A stretch of 64,000 nucleotides of DNA, from NCBI GenBank assembly GCA_965242785.1, contig CBDETA010000004.1, positions 992,001 through 1,056,000 of the forward strand, read 5' to 3'. This stretch comes from Maricaulis sp965242785. Its GTDB lineage: Bacteria > Pseudomonadota > Alphaproteobacteria > Caulobacterales > Maricaulaceae. The position numbers were made by a program, and so were the translations under genes. Of this stretch, positions 1 through 8,360 are shown piece after piece; within the stretch, counting starts at the first letter, position 1; each line of letters opens with the position of its first letter. Under the pieces are notes generated by a model. That model had not been told where the DNA came from. It did no database searches and worked only from the letters and a program-made list of their open reading frames with translations.

Positions 1-2619
1 CTGACCGGCACGCTGGCGGGCCTTCGGTCCCAGAAACGCTTCGCGGTCCTCGCGCGCCAGGACTTCGGTGATGATCTCGCAGTCCCAACCGCGCGCGGCG
101 GCGTGCTCGCGGATCAGCTTCGTGGCGAGCAGCGTTCCGGCATCCACCGCACGCACATCGGCGCTGGTCTCCGCCCGGCGCTTGGCCGAGGCATTGGCCA
201 GGATGATTACGTGATCGAAGGCCACATCCTCCGGCAACAGCCGGGACAGGTGGTCCGACGTCAGGAAGGGCACGTCCTCGATCGCCACCGCATGGATCAG
301 CGGATCGATGTGGAAGGCGCGCAGATTATTCTCCAGCCGCTCCAGATGCACTTTCGAGGCATAGAGCAGGATGGCCTGGCCGACCGGCCGCGACAGCCGG
401 AATTTCGCCCGCGGGATGGCCGAGGTTTCCAGCACGTCCTGAAGGCCGTGATCGCGGCGGATCGCCTGGCGTCGGCCGGCACTGTAGATGATCCGGTCAT
501 TGGCGGACGGGCGATGCGCATAGCCGGCCCGGCGGGTGAAGGAGATGATCGGACCGCCATCGATGACCTCGGCATCAAACACCGCGTCGCGCTGCAGATC
601 GCCCTGCACCAGTCCGATCAGATTGGCGCCGCTCTTCCACAATTCCCGCTCCAGCGCATCGCAATCCATGCCTTCGGTAACGGCCTCGCGCTGGGCGCAC
701 AGGGCTTCGAAATCGATGGAGTAGAGCTCGTCATGGCCGTCATAGGTCAGCACATCCAGCAGGTAGTCGATCATGAAGGGGTGGATGGTCGACAACGCCG
801 CCGCCTTGGCGACGAAAATGTCGGGCGTGATCAGCGTGGTACAGCCGAAGGCCGAGAAGTGGTCCGCATTCTGGCTGAAGGCCAGCTCGGCCGAGATCCG
901 GATGTCCGGATTTAGCCGTTTGAGATTCATTGCCGTCAGCACGGCGCCGATATTCTGCGACTTGCGGCGACCGTAATCGGCCAGGATGACGGCATGGCTG
1001 GCCTTGCGTGCCCCGGCCCGCTCCAGCGTGTCGCGATCGGCGCTGTCGCCGCGGCGAAAGCTGACCCGCGACTGGTCGAAGCGGTGATCCGTCAGAGGCG
1101 AGGCATCACCGGCATCGGCGACGATGCAGACCCGTTTGCGCTCTTCGGCATCATTGCCGGTCAGCGCATAGACAACACCGTCCAGATTCTCGTTCCAGCC
1201 GCAGACCAGCACATGGTCCTGCCAGTTCGTGTCCGCCAGGCCGGCCAGCGATTCGGCGCGCTTGCGGCCCCACAGATTGACCACGACGATGATCGCGGCG
1301 ATCGGGCCGGAGACCCCGATGAAGGCCAGCACCGCCACCAGCAGCCGGCCCAGGACGCTCAGCGGATAGGCGTCATTCTCCGTGAAGCCGCTGGCGACAA
1401 AGGTCAGCATCCAGATGAAGCCTTCCGACAGGGTGAGATCGGCAAAGGGGTTTTCCAGATTGAAGGTGCGCGCATGCATGGCCTCGGCCGAGCGCAGGGC
1501 CAGCAGCGCGATCAGTAGGGTCAGGGCGAAAACGCTGATGCCGATGAACCAAGGGCTGGGCTTGGCCCACCAGTCCAGCGCCGCCTGCAGGCCGGAATAG
1601 CGTCCGCGGCGCTCCCGCCGCACGCCGGTGCGGTCATAGGTGGTCTGGAAGGTAACGGCGATGAAACTGCTGCCCAGAAGGGCCGCCCACAGCGTGATCC
1701 ACAGCCAGTAGGCCGGTTCGGGGCTGGCATGCCCGAAATCCACCAAAACACCCCGGGCGGCGCGGTGATAGGGCAGGGGGGCGCGTCCCAGGAAGCTGTC
1801 CGGCGTCTGCATGCCGGGAAAGCGGGTTTCCAGCTGGTCCCAGTCCTCCAGCAGCACCTGCAGGACCGAACGGACCTGACCGGCGTCAGCGTCATTGCGG
1901 GCAAACAGGAAGGCGCGCACCGCGAGGGCCGCCTGCTCGCGCGGCCCCACCTGCATCAAACCGGATTCATAATAGGGATTGCGAGCCGCCAGGTCGGCGA
2001 TCAAAGAGGGCGGCAGGGCCAGTCGCGTCAGGCTGTCCGCATTGAAGGCGATGTCGGCGGCGGCTGTCACGATCATCGCATCGATCCGCCCCTCCTCCAG
2101 AGCCGTAAAGGCCGATTGCATCGACAGGGCGGCCGGGCTGTAGTCGATGCCTTCATGCAGGCCGGCCGCGCGCATCACGTCCCGGGCATTGAGATAGCCG
2201 CCCGAACCCGGACTGCCGATATTGACGGTACGGCCCCGCAGATCGCCCAGCAGGTTCGCACTGTCCGGTCCCCGCCGGACAAATACCTGGACGTATTCGG
2301 GAAACAGCGCCGCCACGGTCGAGAAATCGCGGAAGGAGGCCAGCCCGTGATCACCGAAATACTGATGGTGTGCGAGATCGCTCTGGGCGAGGGCGAAATC
2401 TATGGTCCCGGCCCTCAGGGCCTGCAAGTTGTCGCGACTGCCTTGTGAGGCCTCGACGCAGAATTCGCTTTCAGGCAAGGCCTCGACCAGCTGCTCCGCG
2501 AAGGCGTGATAACGGCCGCCGGCCTCTCCCGCGCCAATGCAGGCGCCCGGATCGGGTGGGATTTGGGCCAAGGCCGCGCCATGAAGCAAAAATACAAGCG
2601 TGATCAATATGTAGCGCAA
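1..2619 (-). CDS. TAXI solute-binding domain / CASTOR-like ion channel / tandem RCK fusion (C-terminus off window)
   Basis: This reading frame is open for 873 codons from a TTG at 2619 to the left edge, so the C-terminus is missing. GGGAG lies about 9 bases before the TTG. Residues 1-19 look like a signal peptide. Residues about 20-300 resemble TAXI-family TRAP solute receptors (GTIDFALAQSD at 71-81, VNIGSPGSGG at 132-141, EEGRIDAMIV at 175-184). Hydrophobic segments lie at about 302-324 and 356-376. A pore-like stretch with FVASGFTENDAYPLS (407-421) precedes a third helix (about 423-449); there is no TVGYG potassium filter, and the stretch recalls plant CASTOR/POLLUX. An RCK/TrkA-N domain starts at LVCGWNENLDG (471-481) and a second near 745-860 carries FDHVIILANAS. 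I infer a ligand-gated cation channel: periplasmic ligand sensing, a membrane pore and cytosolic RCK control. No TRAP permease gene is adjacent. Domain assignment is confident; ion and ligand are unknown. Confidence 0.8.
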   Translation of the reverse strand, partial: MRYILITLVFLLHGAALAQIPPDPGACIGAGEAGGRYHAFAEQLVEALPESEFCVEASQGSRDNLQALRAGTIDFALAQSDLAHHQYFGDHGLASFRDFSTVAALFPEYVQVFVRRGPDSANLLGDLRGRTVNIGSPGSGGYLNARDVMRAAGLHEGIDYSPAALSMQSAFTALEEGRIDAMIVTAAADIAFNADSLTRLALPPSLIADLAARNPYYESGLMQVGPREQAALAVRAFLFARNDADAGQVRSVLQVLLEDWDQLETRFPGMQTPDSFLGRAPLPYHRAARGVLVDFGHASPEPAYWLWITLWAALLGSSFIAVTFQTTYDRTGVRRERRGRYSGLQAALDWWAKPSPWFIGISVFALTLLIALLALRSAEAMHARTFNLENPFADLTLSEGFIWMLTFVASGFTENDAYPLSVLGRLLVAVLAFIGVSGPIAAIIVVVNLWGRKRAESLAGLADTNWQDHVLVCGWNENLDGVVYALTGNDAEERKRVCIVADAGDASPLTDHRFDQSRVSFRRGDSADRDTLERAGARKASHAVILADYGRRKSQNIGAVLTAMNLKRLNPDIRISAELAFSQNADHFSAFGCTTLITPDIFVAKAAALSTIHPFMIDYLLDVLTYDGHDELYSIDFEALCAQREAVTEGMDCDALERELWKSGANLIGLVQGDLQRDAVFDAEVIDGGPIISFTRRAGYAHRPSANDRIIYSAGRRQAIRRDHGLQDVLETSAIPRAKFRLSRPVGQAILLYASKVHLERLENNLRAFHIDPLIHAVAIEDVPFLTSDHLSRLLPEDVAFDHVIILANASAKRRAETSADVRAVDAGTLLATKLIREHAAARGWDCEIITEVLAREDREAFLGPKARQRAGQ

Positions 2620-2710
2620 CTGTCCCGGCTCCCCGCAGCGTCGGGCAAAGACTAGTCGGTTTCACCCCCTTCGGGTCAAGGGACCGCTGACCGCCTCCGA
2701 TTGTGTGTTG

Positions 2711-2723
2711 TTGCGGTGCAGCA
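2711..2723. promoter_or_regulatory. TTGCNNTGCAGC motif, copy 1
   Basis: The sequence TTGCGGTGCAGCA lies between the divergent channel gene (start 2619) and the TonB receptor (start 2937). It differs by one base from copies before amtB (19831) and ppa (36514). The binding factor is unknown. Confidence 0.4.
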
Positions 2724-2744
2724 TGAAAAAAATCAAAAAGCGAT

Positions 2745-2759
2745 TGCTACCGGTGTCAT
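2745..2759. promoter_or_regulatory. LacI-type operator, copy 1
   Basis: TGCTACCGGTGTCAT is identical to the sequence at 2846-2860. Both fit the palindrome TGNNACCGGTNNCA, which is the shape of LacI-family operators. It lies 178 bases before the TonB receptor start, so sugar-dependent repression of the locus is a natural inference. No LacI-family regulator gene is in the window. Confidence 0.55.
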
Positions 2760-2845
2760 TTTTATGCAGCATCGCCGTCATCCAAGTTGGCAGACTCGTA
2801 GATGTTGATCCTCGCCGGGAGGGGATGGATCATCGGATACAAAAA

Positions 2846-2860
2846 TGCTACCGGTGTCAT
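2846..2860. promoter_or_regulatory. LacI-type operator, copy 2
   Basis: This is an exact 15-base copy of the upstream operator, 101 bases downstream of it and 77 bases before the TonB receptor start. Two sites about ten helical turns apart would suit DNA looping by a tetrameric or paired-dimer LacI-family regulator. The pairing is seen in the sequence; the regulator is inferred. Confidence 0.55.
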
Positions 2861-2936
2861 AACCGGACACGCGCTGCCAGGCACGGATCGGAACAGACAC
2901 GCGGACCGAAAATCGGCCGCATGCGGGGAGGACATT

Positions 2937-5696
2937 ATGAGTTTCTACAAGTCGCCGACAGGCAAACTGCGTCTTCTGGCGGGCTGCGCGATGGCGAGCC
3001 TGACGTTGGGGACGGTTCTGGGCAGCGCCGCACAGGCACAAGACGCCGAGAATGACGTGATCACGGTGACGGGCTTCCGTCAGTCGCTGGCACAAGCCCT
3101 CGATGTGAAGCGCACGTCAAACGGTGTGGTCGATGCGATCGTGGCCGAGGACATCGCTGCATTCCCGGATCTCAACCTGGCTGAATCCATCCAGCGCATC
3201 CCGGGCATCTCGATTGACCGCGTTGCCGGCGAAGGCCGCCAGATCACCGTTCGCGGTCTGGGCGCCGACTTTACCCGGGTTCGCATCAACGGCATGGAAG
3301 CCCTGTCGACGACCGGCGGGTCGGATGCATCGGGCGGTTCCAACCGTGGCCGCGGCTTCGACTTCAACACGTTTGCTTCCGACCTGTTCAACCAGATCGT
3401 TGTCACCAAGACCACGTCCGCCTCGATGGATGAAGGGTCCCTCGGTGCGACCGTTGATCTGCGGACGGCACGCCCGTTCGACTATGGTGCGGGTCTCACC
3501 GCCGCCGTCTCTGGCCAGATGGGCTATAACAGCCTGTCCGAGGAAACCAGCCCGCGCGTTGCCGGCCTGGTGTCCTGGGTCAATGAAGACGAGACCTTCG
3601 GTGCCAACCTGTCCATCGCCTACACCGACCGTACGATCATCGAGGAAGGCTTCTCGACCGTGCGCTGGGATGATGGCAATTTCCGCTCGGTCAATGGTGT
3701 CGCCTGCCCGGCCGGCCCGGACTGCGCCAGCATCAACTCCAGCTCTCTGGTCTACCATCCGCGCATTCCGCGTTACGGCCGTCTCACCAACGAGCAGGAG
3801 CGCCTGGGCATCACCGGTGGCCTGCAATTCCGTCCGGGCGACCGCACCACGGTTTCGCTGGACGCGCTCTACTCGAACTTTGACGCCACGCGCACGGAAA
3901 ACTTCCTCGAAGTGTTCATGCGCAGCCAGCAGAACCTGTTCGACGTCAACAGCTTTACGGTCGACAGCGGCCTCAACATCATCGACTCGGGCACGTTTAC
4001 CGTCTACCCGCACGCCAATGGCACCCATCCGATCCGCTCGGAAGGTCGCTATGACGAGTTGTCGACGGAGTTCACCCAGTTCACGCTGGATATCGAGCAC
4101 GACTTCACGGACCGCCTGCGTGGCCAGTTCCTGGCCGGGACCGTGACGTCCGAGTTCGACAACCCGGTTCAGACGACCATCCTGTTCGACGCCACGGCGG
4201 TGGTGACCGGCTACTCGTATGATTTCCGGAACAATCTCAACACGCCGGCCATCGACTTCGGCTCGCTGGACGTAACCGATGCCAGCCAGTTCGCCTTCAC
4301 CGAAATCCGGGATCGTCCGCAATCGGTGACGAACAGCTTTGACACCTTCTCGGCCAGCCTCGAGTTCGATGCCAATGACACCTGGACGCTGTCCGGTGGC
4401 GTGAACTTCAAGCAATACGACTTCGAGACCACGGAAGTGCGTCGCGAGAACACCAATGGCTCCGTGGTGTGTAACCTCCCGGGTGTGTCCTGCCCGGTCG
4501 GCGCCAATGGCCTGCCGATCTCGTCCGGCCTGTCCATGGTCCTGACCGGTTTTGGCAGTGGCCTCGGCATGCCGTCCGGCAATGACACCGCTTGGCTGGT
4601 CCCGAACATCCCGGCTGCAGCCGCTGCCGTCGGCATCTATTCGATCCCGGGCAGCGTTCAGGCCGGCAACCAGCGTTCGGTCTCCGAAGAAGATCTGGGT
4701 GGCTTCATCCAGGCTGACTTCCAGACCCAGCTCGGTTCGGTTCCGGTGCGCGGTGATATCGGCGTGCGCTATGTCGAAACCACCACCACGGCGACCGGCC
4801 TGGTGAGCGGCACGGCCGTGACGGTCGAGCGCAGCTATGAAGACACGCTGCCGTCGCTGAACCTGGCCTTCGATTTCACCGACGAAATTGTCGTGCGCTT
4901 CGGTGCCGCCAAGGTGATGGCGCGCCCGTCGCTGGGCAATCTCACGCCGGGCGGTTCGCTGGACAGCTTCAATGGCCCGCCCTTCCGCTACAATGCGGGC
5001 AATCCGGGCCTCGATCCCTACCGGGCGACCACCTATGACGCGTCGTTCGAGTGGTATTTCGACGATGAAGCCCTGTTCGCGATCTCGATCTTCTACAAGG
5101 ATGTGGACAGCTTCTTCACCAGCTCCCAGTCCGTGGAAGTGCCCTACAGCCAGTCCGGCCTTCCGGCCAGCCTGCCGCCGGCGTCCAGCCCGCTGTACAA
5201 CCTGATCCAGGCTGGTGGCGATCCGCTGGTGGAAATCAGCCAGGTGTCAAACGGTGGCGATGCCTCGATCCAGGGTTTTGAAGTGGCCTATCAACAGCCC
5301 TTCACCTTCCTGCCGGAGCCGTTCCACAATTTCGGCTTCCAGGGCAACTACACCTATGTCGACAGCGATGAGATCATCGGCTTCTCGCCGAACGCCTACA
5401 ATGCGACCATCTATTATGAAGATGATCGTCTGTCGGCCCGCATCTCGGCGGCCTATCGCGACGCCTATGTGACCCGTAATGCCAGTGGCAACGGCCGCAA
5501 CGAGCGGGGCGTGGATTCGAGCTTCAATCTCGACTTTGCCTCGTCCTACCGCGTCAATGATGTGGTTGATCTCACCTTCGAGGCGATCAACCTGACCGAC
5601 CAGTTCGAGGTCCAGCTGTATGATGCCGGCGGTCTGCCGACGGTCTATCACCACACGGGTACGGAATACCTCTTCGGTGTTCGCGCGACCTTCTGA
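2937..5696 (+). CDS. TonB-dependent receptor (Xanthomonas/Caulobacter oligosaccharide type)
   Basis: A 919-residue outer-membrane receptor that would import oligosaccharides using TonB-ExbBD energy. The ATG at 2937 follows GGGGAGG and gives a clear signal peptide ending in AQAQD near residue 34. The TonB box/plug region follows (VITVTGFRQSL, then ESIQRIPGISIDR and ITVRGLGADFTRVRINGM). A long beta-barrel region ends in the typical aromatic terminus GVRATF. The plug is of the TIGR01782 kind, whose members often sit beside glycosidases. Here a GH43 enzyme and an esterase follow, and LacI-type operators precede, so arabinoxylan- or arabinan-derived sugars are the likely ligand. An in-frame start further upstream exists but would hide the signal peptide. 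Family is near certain; substrate is inferred. Confidence 0.93.
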   Translation: MSFYKSPTGKLRLLAGCAMASLTLGTVLGSAAQAQDAENDVITVTGFRQSLAQALDVKRTSNGVVDAIVAEDIAAFPDLNLAESIQRIPGISIDRVAGEGRQITVRGLGADFTRVRINGMEALSTTGGSDASGGSNRGRGFDFNTFASDLFNQIVVTKTTSASMDEGSLGATVDLRTARPFDYGAGLTAAVSGQMGYNSLSEETSPRVAGLVSWVNEDETFGANLSIAYTDRTIIEEGFSTVRWDDGNFRSVNGVACPAGPDCASINSSSLVYHPRIPRYGRLTNEQERLGITGGLQFRPGDRTTVSLDALYSNFDATRTENFLEVFMRSQQNLFDVNSFTVDSGLNIIDSGTFTVYPHANGTHPIRSEGRYDELSTEFTQFTLDIEHDFTDRLRGQFLAGTVTSEFDNPVQTTILFDATAVVTGYSYDFRNNLNTPAIDFGSLDVTDASQFAFTEIRDRPQSVTNSFDTFSASLEFDANDTWTLSGGVNFKQYDFETTEVRRENTNGSVVCNLPGVSCPVGANGLPISSGLSMVLTGFGSGLGMPSGNDTAWLVPNIPAAAAAVGIYSIPGSVQAGNQRSVSEEDLGGFIQADFQTQLGSVPVRGDIGVRYVETTTTATGLVSGTAVTVERSYEDTLPSLNLAFDFTDEIVVRFGAAKVMARPSLGNLTPGGSLDSFNGPPFRYNAGNPGLDPYRATTYDASFEWYFDDEALFAISIFYKDVDSFFTSSQSVEVPYSQSGLPASLPPASSPLYNLIQAGGDPLVEISQVSNGGDASIQGFEVAYQQPFTFLPEPFHNFGFQGNYTYVDSDEIIGFSPNAYNATIYYEDDRLSARISAAYRDAYVTRNASGNGRNERGVDSSFNLDFASSYRVNDVVDLTFEAINLTDQFEVQLYDAGGLPTVYHHTGTEYLFGVRATF

Positions 5697-5720
5697 TCGG
5701 ACACCCTCCGAGAAAAAACT

Positions 5721-5753
5721 GGGCCCGGCCGGATCTCCGACCGGGCCCTTTTT
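5721..5753 (+). terminator. Rho-independent terminator after TonB receptor
   Basis: GGGCCCGG (5721-5728) pairs perfectly with CCGGGCCC (5741-5748) and is followed by TTTTT. It sits between the receptor stop and the GH43 ribosome-binding site, so it probably reduces rather than abolishes read-through to the downstream enzymes. Confidence 0.85.
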
Positions 5754-5767
5754 GTGAGGTGCAGATG

Positions 5768-7399
5768 ATGGGCACGACACGACGGGATGCGATGGCCCTG
5801 GGCCTGGCCCTGGCGGGGCAGGGCTTGGTGGCCGGTTGCAGCAATGGCCGCCCGACCGGCGACGGGGTGGTTCCCGCTGCCGCCTGCGGGCTGTGGGGAC
5901 GCGGTCCGGACGGGCAGCGCCAGGCGGACCGGGGTGACGGGACGTTTCTCAATCCGATCCTGGCCGGAGACCATCCGGATCCCTCGATCATCAAGGATGG
6001 CGACGCCTATTATCTCACCTTCTCCTCCTTCGACGCCTATCCCGGGCTGGTGATCTGGCAATCGCAGGACCTGGTGAACTGGCAGCCCCTGGCGCCGGCC
6101 CTGTTCACGCCCATCGGCTCGGTCTGGGCGCCGGACCTGATCCGGCATGAGGGTCGCTACTACATCTACATCCCGGCGCGAACGGACAGCTACCGGTCCA
6201 TCTATGTCATCCATGCCGATCATCCTGCCGGGCCGTGGAGCGAACCGGTCGATCTGGGGCTGACCGAACACATCGATCCCGGCCATATCGTCGGCGAGGA
6301 CGGCAAGCGCTATCTCTTCCTGTCCAACGGCGATCGCGTTCGCCTCAGCGATGACGGCCTCTCCGTCGACAGCCCGGTGGAACATGTCTACGACCCTTGG
6401 CGCTATCCTGAAGACTGGGATGTGGAATGCTTCTGCCCGGAAGGCCCGAAAATGCTGCGCCGGGGCGACTGGTTCTACATGCTCACCGCCATCGGCGGCA
6501 CCGCCGGTCCGCCGACCGGCCACATGGTGATTGCGGCCCGTTCGCGCTCGATTCACGGGCCTTGGGAACATGCGCCGAACAATCCCCAGGTGCGCACCTG
6601 GTCCCGTGAGGAGGCCTGGTGGTCGCGTGGCCATGCAACCCTGATCGAGGGGCCACAGGCAGGCGACTGGTATCTGATCTCGCACGGCTATGAGAAGGAT
6701 TTCTGGACCTTGGGCCGGCAATGCCTGCTGGAACCGGTGCGCTGGCGCGAGGATGGCTGGTTCGAGGCTCCGGGCGCCGACTTGTCCGCGCCCATCGCGA
6801 TGCCCGCCGGGGGCACGCCGCTGCCCCACGGGTTTTCGCTCAGTGATGATTTCTCCGGCTCGTCCTTGCGATCACACTGGGCCTTCTTCAGACCCGGCGA
6901 AGACGAATACGCACGCGTGCGGATCGCGGATGGTCGGCTCCACCTCGCCGGCCGCGGCGAGCAGCCCCGCGACTGCAGCCCGCTCTGCTTTGTGGCCGGG
7001 GACCTCCGTTATCAGCTCGAAGTCGAGATCGAACGCGACACAGGCGCGCGCGGCGGCCTGCTTCTCTTCTACAATGACCGTCTCTATGCCGGTCTCGGCT
7101 TCGATGATGATGGTCTGATCATGCACCGCTATGGCGAGGAACGGCGTCGCGGTGACATTCCGCCCGGAACGCGGCGCTTGTGGCTGCGGCTGGAAAACAA
7201 CCGGCATCTCGTGACCGCGCATTTCAGCCTCGACGGCACGCATTGGCAGAAGTTCGACGTGCAGATGGAAGTGTCCGGCTATCATCACAACACGGCCTAC
7301 GATTTTCTCAGTCTGCGTCCGGCAATTTACGCCGCCGGTTCGGGTGAGGTGCACTTCCGCACCCTCGTCTATCGCGGTCAGTGCGACCTGGGAGGATAG
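5768..7399 (+). CDS. GH43-family glycoside hydrolase lipoprotein
   Basis: A 543-residue enzyme likely to cleave arabinose- or xylose-containing side chains or oligosaccharides. The N-terminus has an Arg-Arg pair (TTRRDAMALG) and a lipobox LVAGC with Cys24, suggesting a Tat-exported lipoprotein. The five-bladed propeller carries the GH43 signature residues: Asp71 in GDHPDPS (base), Asp123 in VWAPD and Glu225 in CPEGPKM (acid). From about residue 355 a second beta-sandwich domain resembles the C-terminal domain of XynB-like GH43 proteins (DDFSG onward). ATG 5768 is chosen because GAGG at 5756-5759 is 8 bases away; ATG 5765 and GTG 5759 are in-frame alternatives. It is followed at once by the esterase gene. 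Exact substrate cannot be read from the sequence. Confidence 0.9.
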   Translation: MGTTRRDAMALGLALAGQGLVAGCSNGRPTGDGVVPAAACGLWGRGPDGQRQADRGDGTFLNPILAGDHPDPSIIKDGDAYYLTFSSFDAYPGLVIWQSQDLVNWQPLAPALFTPIGSVWAPDLIRHEGRYYIYIPARTDSYRSIYVIHADHPAGPWSEPVDLGLTEHIDPGHIVGEDGKRYLFLSNGDRVRLSDDGLSVDSPVEHVYDPWRYPEDWDVECFCPEGPKMLRRGDWFYMLTAIGGTAGPPTGHMVIAARSRSIHGPWEHAPNNPQVRTWSREEAWWSRGHATLIEGPQAGDWYLISHGYEKDFWTLGRQCLLEPVRWREDGWFEAPGADLSAPIAMPAGGTPLPHGFSLSDDFSGSSLRSHWAFFRPGEDEYARVRIADGRLHLAGRGEQPRDCSPLCFVAGDLRYQLEVEIERDTGARGGLLLFYNDRLYAGLGFDDDGLIMHRYGEERRRGDIPPGTRRLWLRLENNRHLVTAHFSLDGTHWQKFDVQMEVSGYHHNTAYDFLSLRPAIYAAGSGEVHFRTLVYRGQCDLGG

Positions 7400-7400
7400 A

Positions 7401-8360
7401 ATGCGTCTCTGGATCGGCCTTGTGGCCCTGCTGTCGATCACCGCGCCCGCCCTAGCCCAACACCGCGAACCGGACGCGGAAATCCTTTTGTGGCAAGGCG
7501 TTCCGCCCGGCTCCGACGCCATCATGGACACGCTCGAGGAACAGATCGTCGAGCGCAGCGAAACGCCCGACATCATCCGCGACCGTTTCGTCGCCGGCAT
7601 CACCCGCCCCCGCCTTCTCGTCTTCGAACCGGAGACCCCCACCGGCGCCGCCATGCTGATGATCCCCGGCGGCGGCTATCAGCGCGTCGTGCTGGACAAG
7701 GAAGGCTTTGAAAGTGCGGAACGTTTCAACGAGGACGGCGTCACCGTCTTCGTCCTCGTCTACCGCCTGCCGCATGAGGGCCACGACAATGGCCGCGACG
7801 TGCCGCTCCAGGACGCCCAGCGCGCCATGCGCTTGATCCGCGCCGGGGCCGAAGATTACGGCCTCGATCCTGGCCGCGTCGGCGTGATCGGATTTTCCGC
7901 GGGCGGCCATGTCGCCGGATCACTGACTACCCGTTTCGATGCGCCGGTCTATGCACCCCGCGACGCAGCCGACACGCTTTCGGCCCGGCCGGAGGTCTCG
8001 GTCCTGGTCTATCCGGTGACCCGCCTGTCAGGCCCGGCCGTGCATGAAGGTTCCCGTGACCGGCTTGTCGGTCCCGAACCGGATGCCGAAACACTCGCTG
8101 TCTACGACATCGCCGAGGCGGCACGCAGCGACGCGCCACCGATCTTCATCCTGCATGCCAGCAATGATCTTTCGGTGCCGGTCCCCAATGCCTTGGACGT
8201 CTACGACGCCTTTTTCGCGCTGGGCGTACCGATTGCGATGCACATTTTTGCCGATGGCGGACACGGTTTTGGCATCCGCTTCACATCCGGTCTGCCCGTC
8301 GCGGCCTGGCCGGACCTGGTCCTGCGCTGGATGGACGCGAACGGAATGGCGGCCGACTAG
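7401..8360 (+). CDS. Secreted alpha/beta-hydrolase, probable carbohydrate (acetylxylan-type) esterase
   Basis: A 319-residue hydrolase with a signal peptide ending ALAQ at residue 20. It shows the oxyanion-loop motif PGGGY (89-93), the nucleophile elbow GFSAGG with Ser166, and a C-terminal DGGHGFG holding the likely catalytic His. This pattern is that of BD-FAE/acetylxylan esterase-like enzymes that remove acyl groups from plant polysaccharides. ATG 7401 starts one base after the GH43 stop and follows GGAGGA, so the two genes are cotranscribed. Its TAG stop overlaps the stop of convergent leuB through a shared CTAG at 8357-8360. Hydrolase fold is clear; the acyl substrate is inferred from neighbours. 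Confidence 0.85.
   Translation: MRLWIGLVALLSITAPALAQHREPDAEILLWQGVPPGSDAIMDTLEEQIVERSETPDIIRDRFVAGITRPRLLVFEPETPTGAAMLMIPGGGYQRVVLDKEGFESAERFNEDGVTVFVLVYRLPHEGHDNGRDVPLQDAQRAMRLIRAGAEDYGLDPGRVGVIGFSAGGHVAGSLTTRFDAPVYAPRDAADTLSARPEVSVLVYPVTRLSGPAVHEGSRDRLVGPEPDAETLAVYDIAEAARSDAPPIFILHASNDLSVPVPNALDVYDAFFALGVPIAMHIFADGGHGFGIRFTSGLPVAAWPDLVLRWMDANGMAAD

Noticed and set aside
103..2448. Plus-strand frames opposite the channel gene (up to 270 codons)
   Set aside because: The minus-strand frame is continuous for 873 codons with clear domains; the plus-strand frames have no recognisable features.
2705..3055. Short ORF over the TonB receptor promoter region
   Set aside because: It runs out of frame into the receptor coding region, covers the operators and has no domain; the receptor start at 2937 with GGGGAGG is clear.
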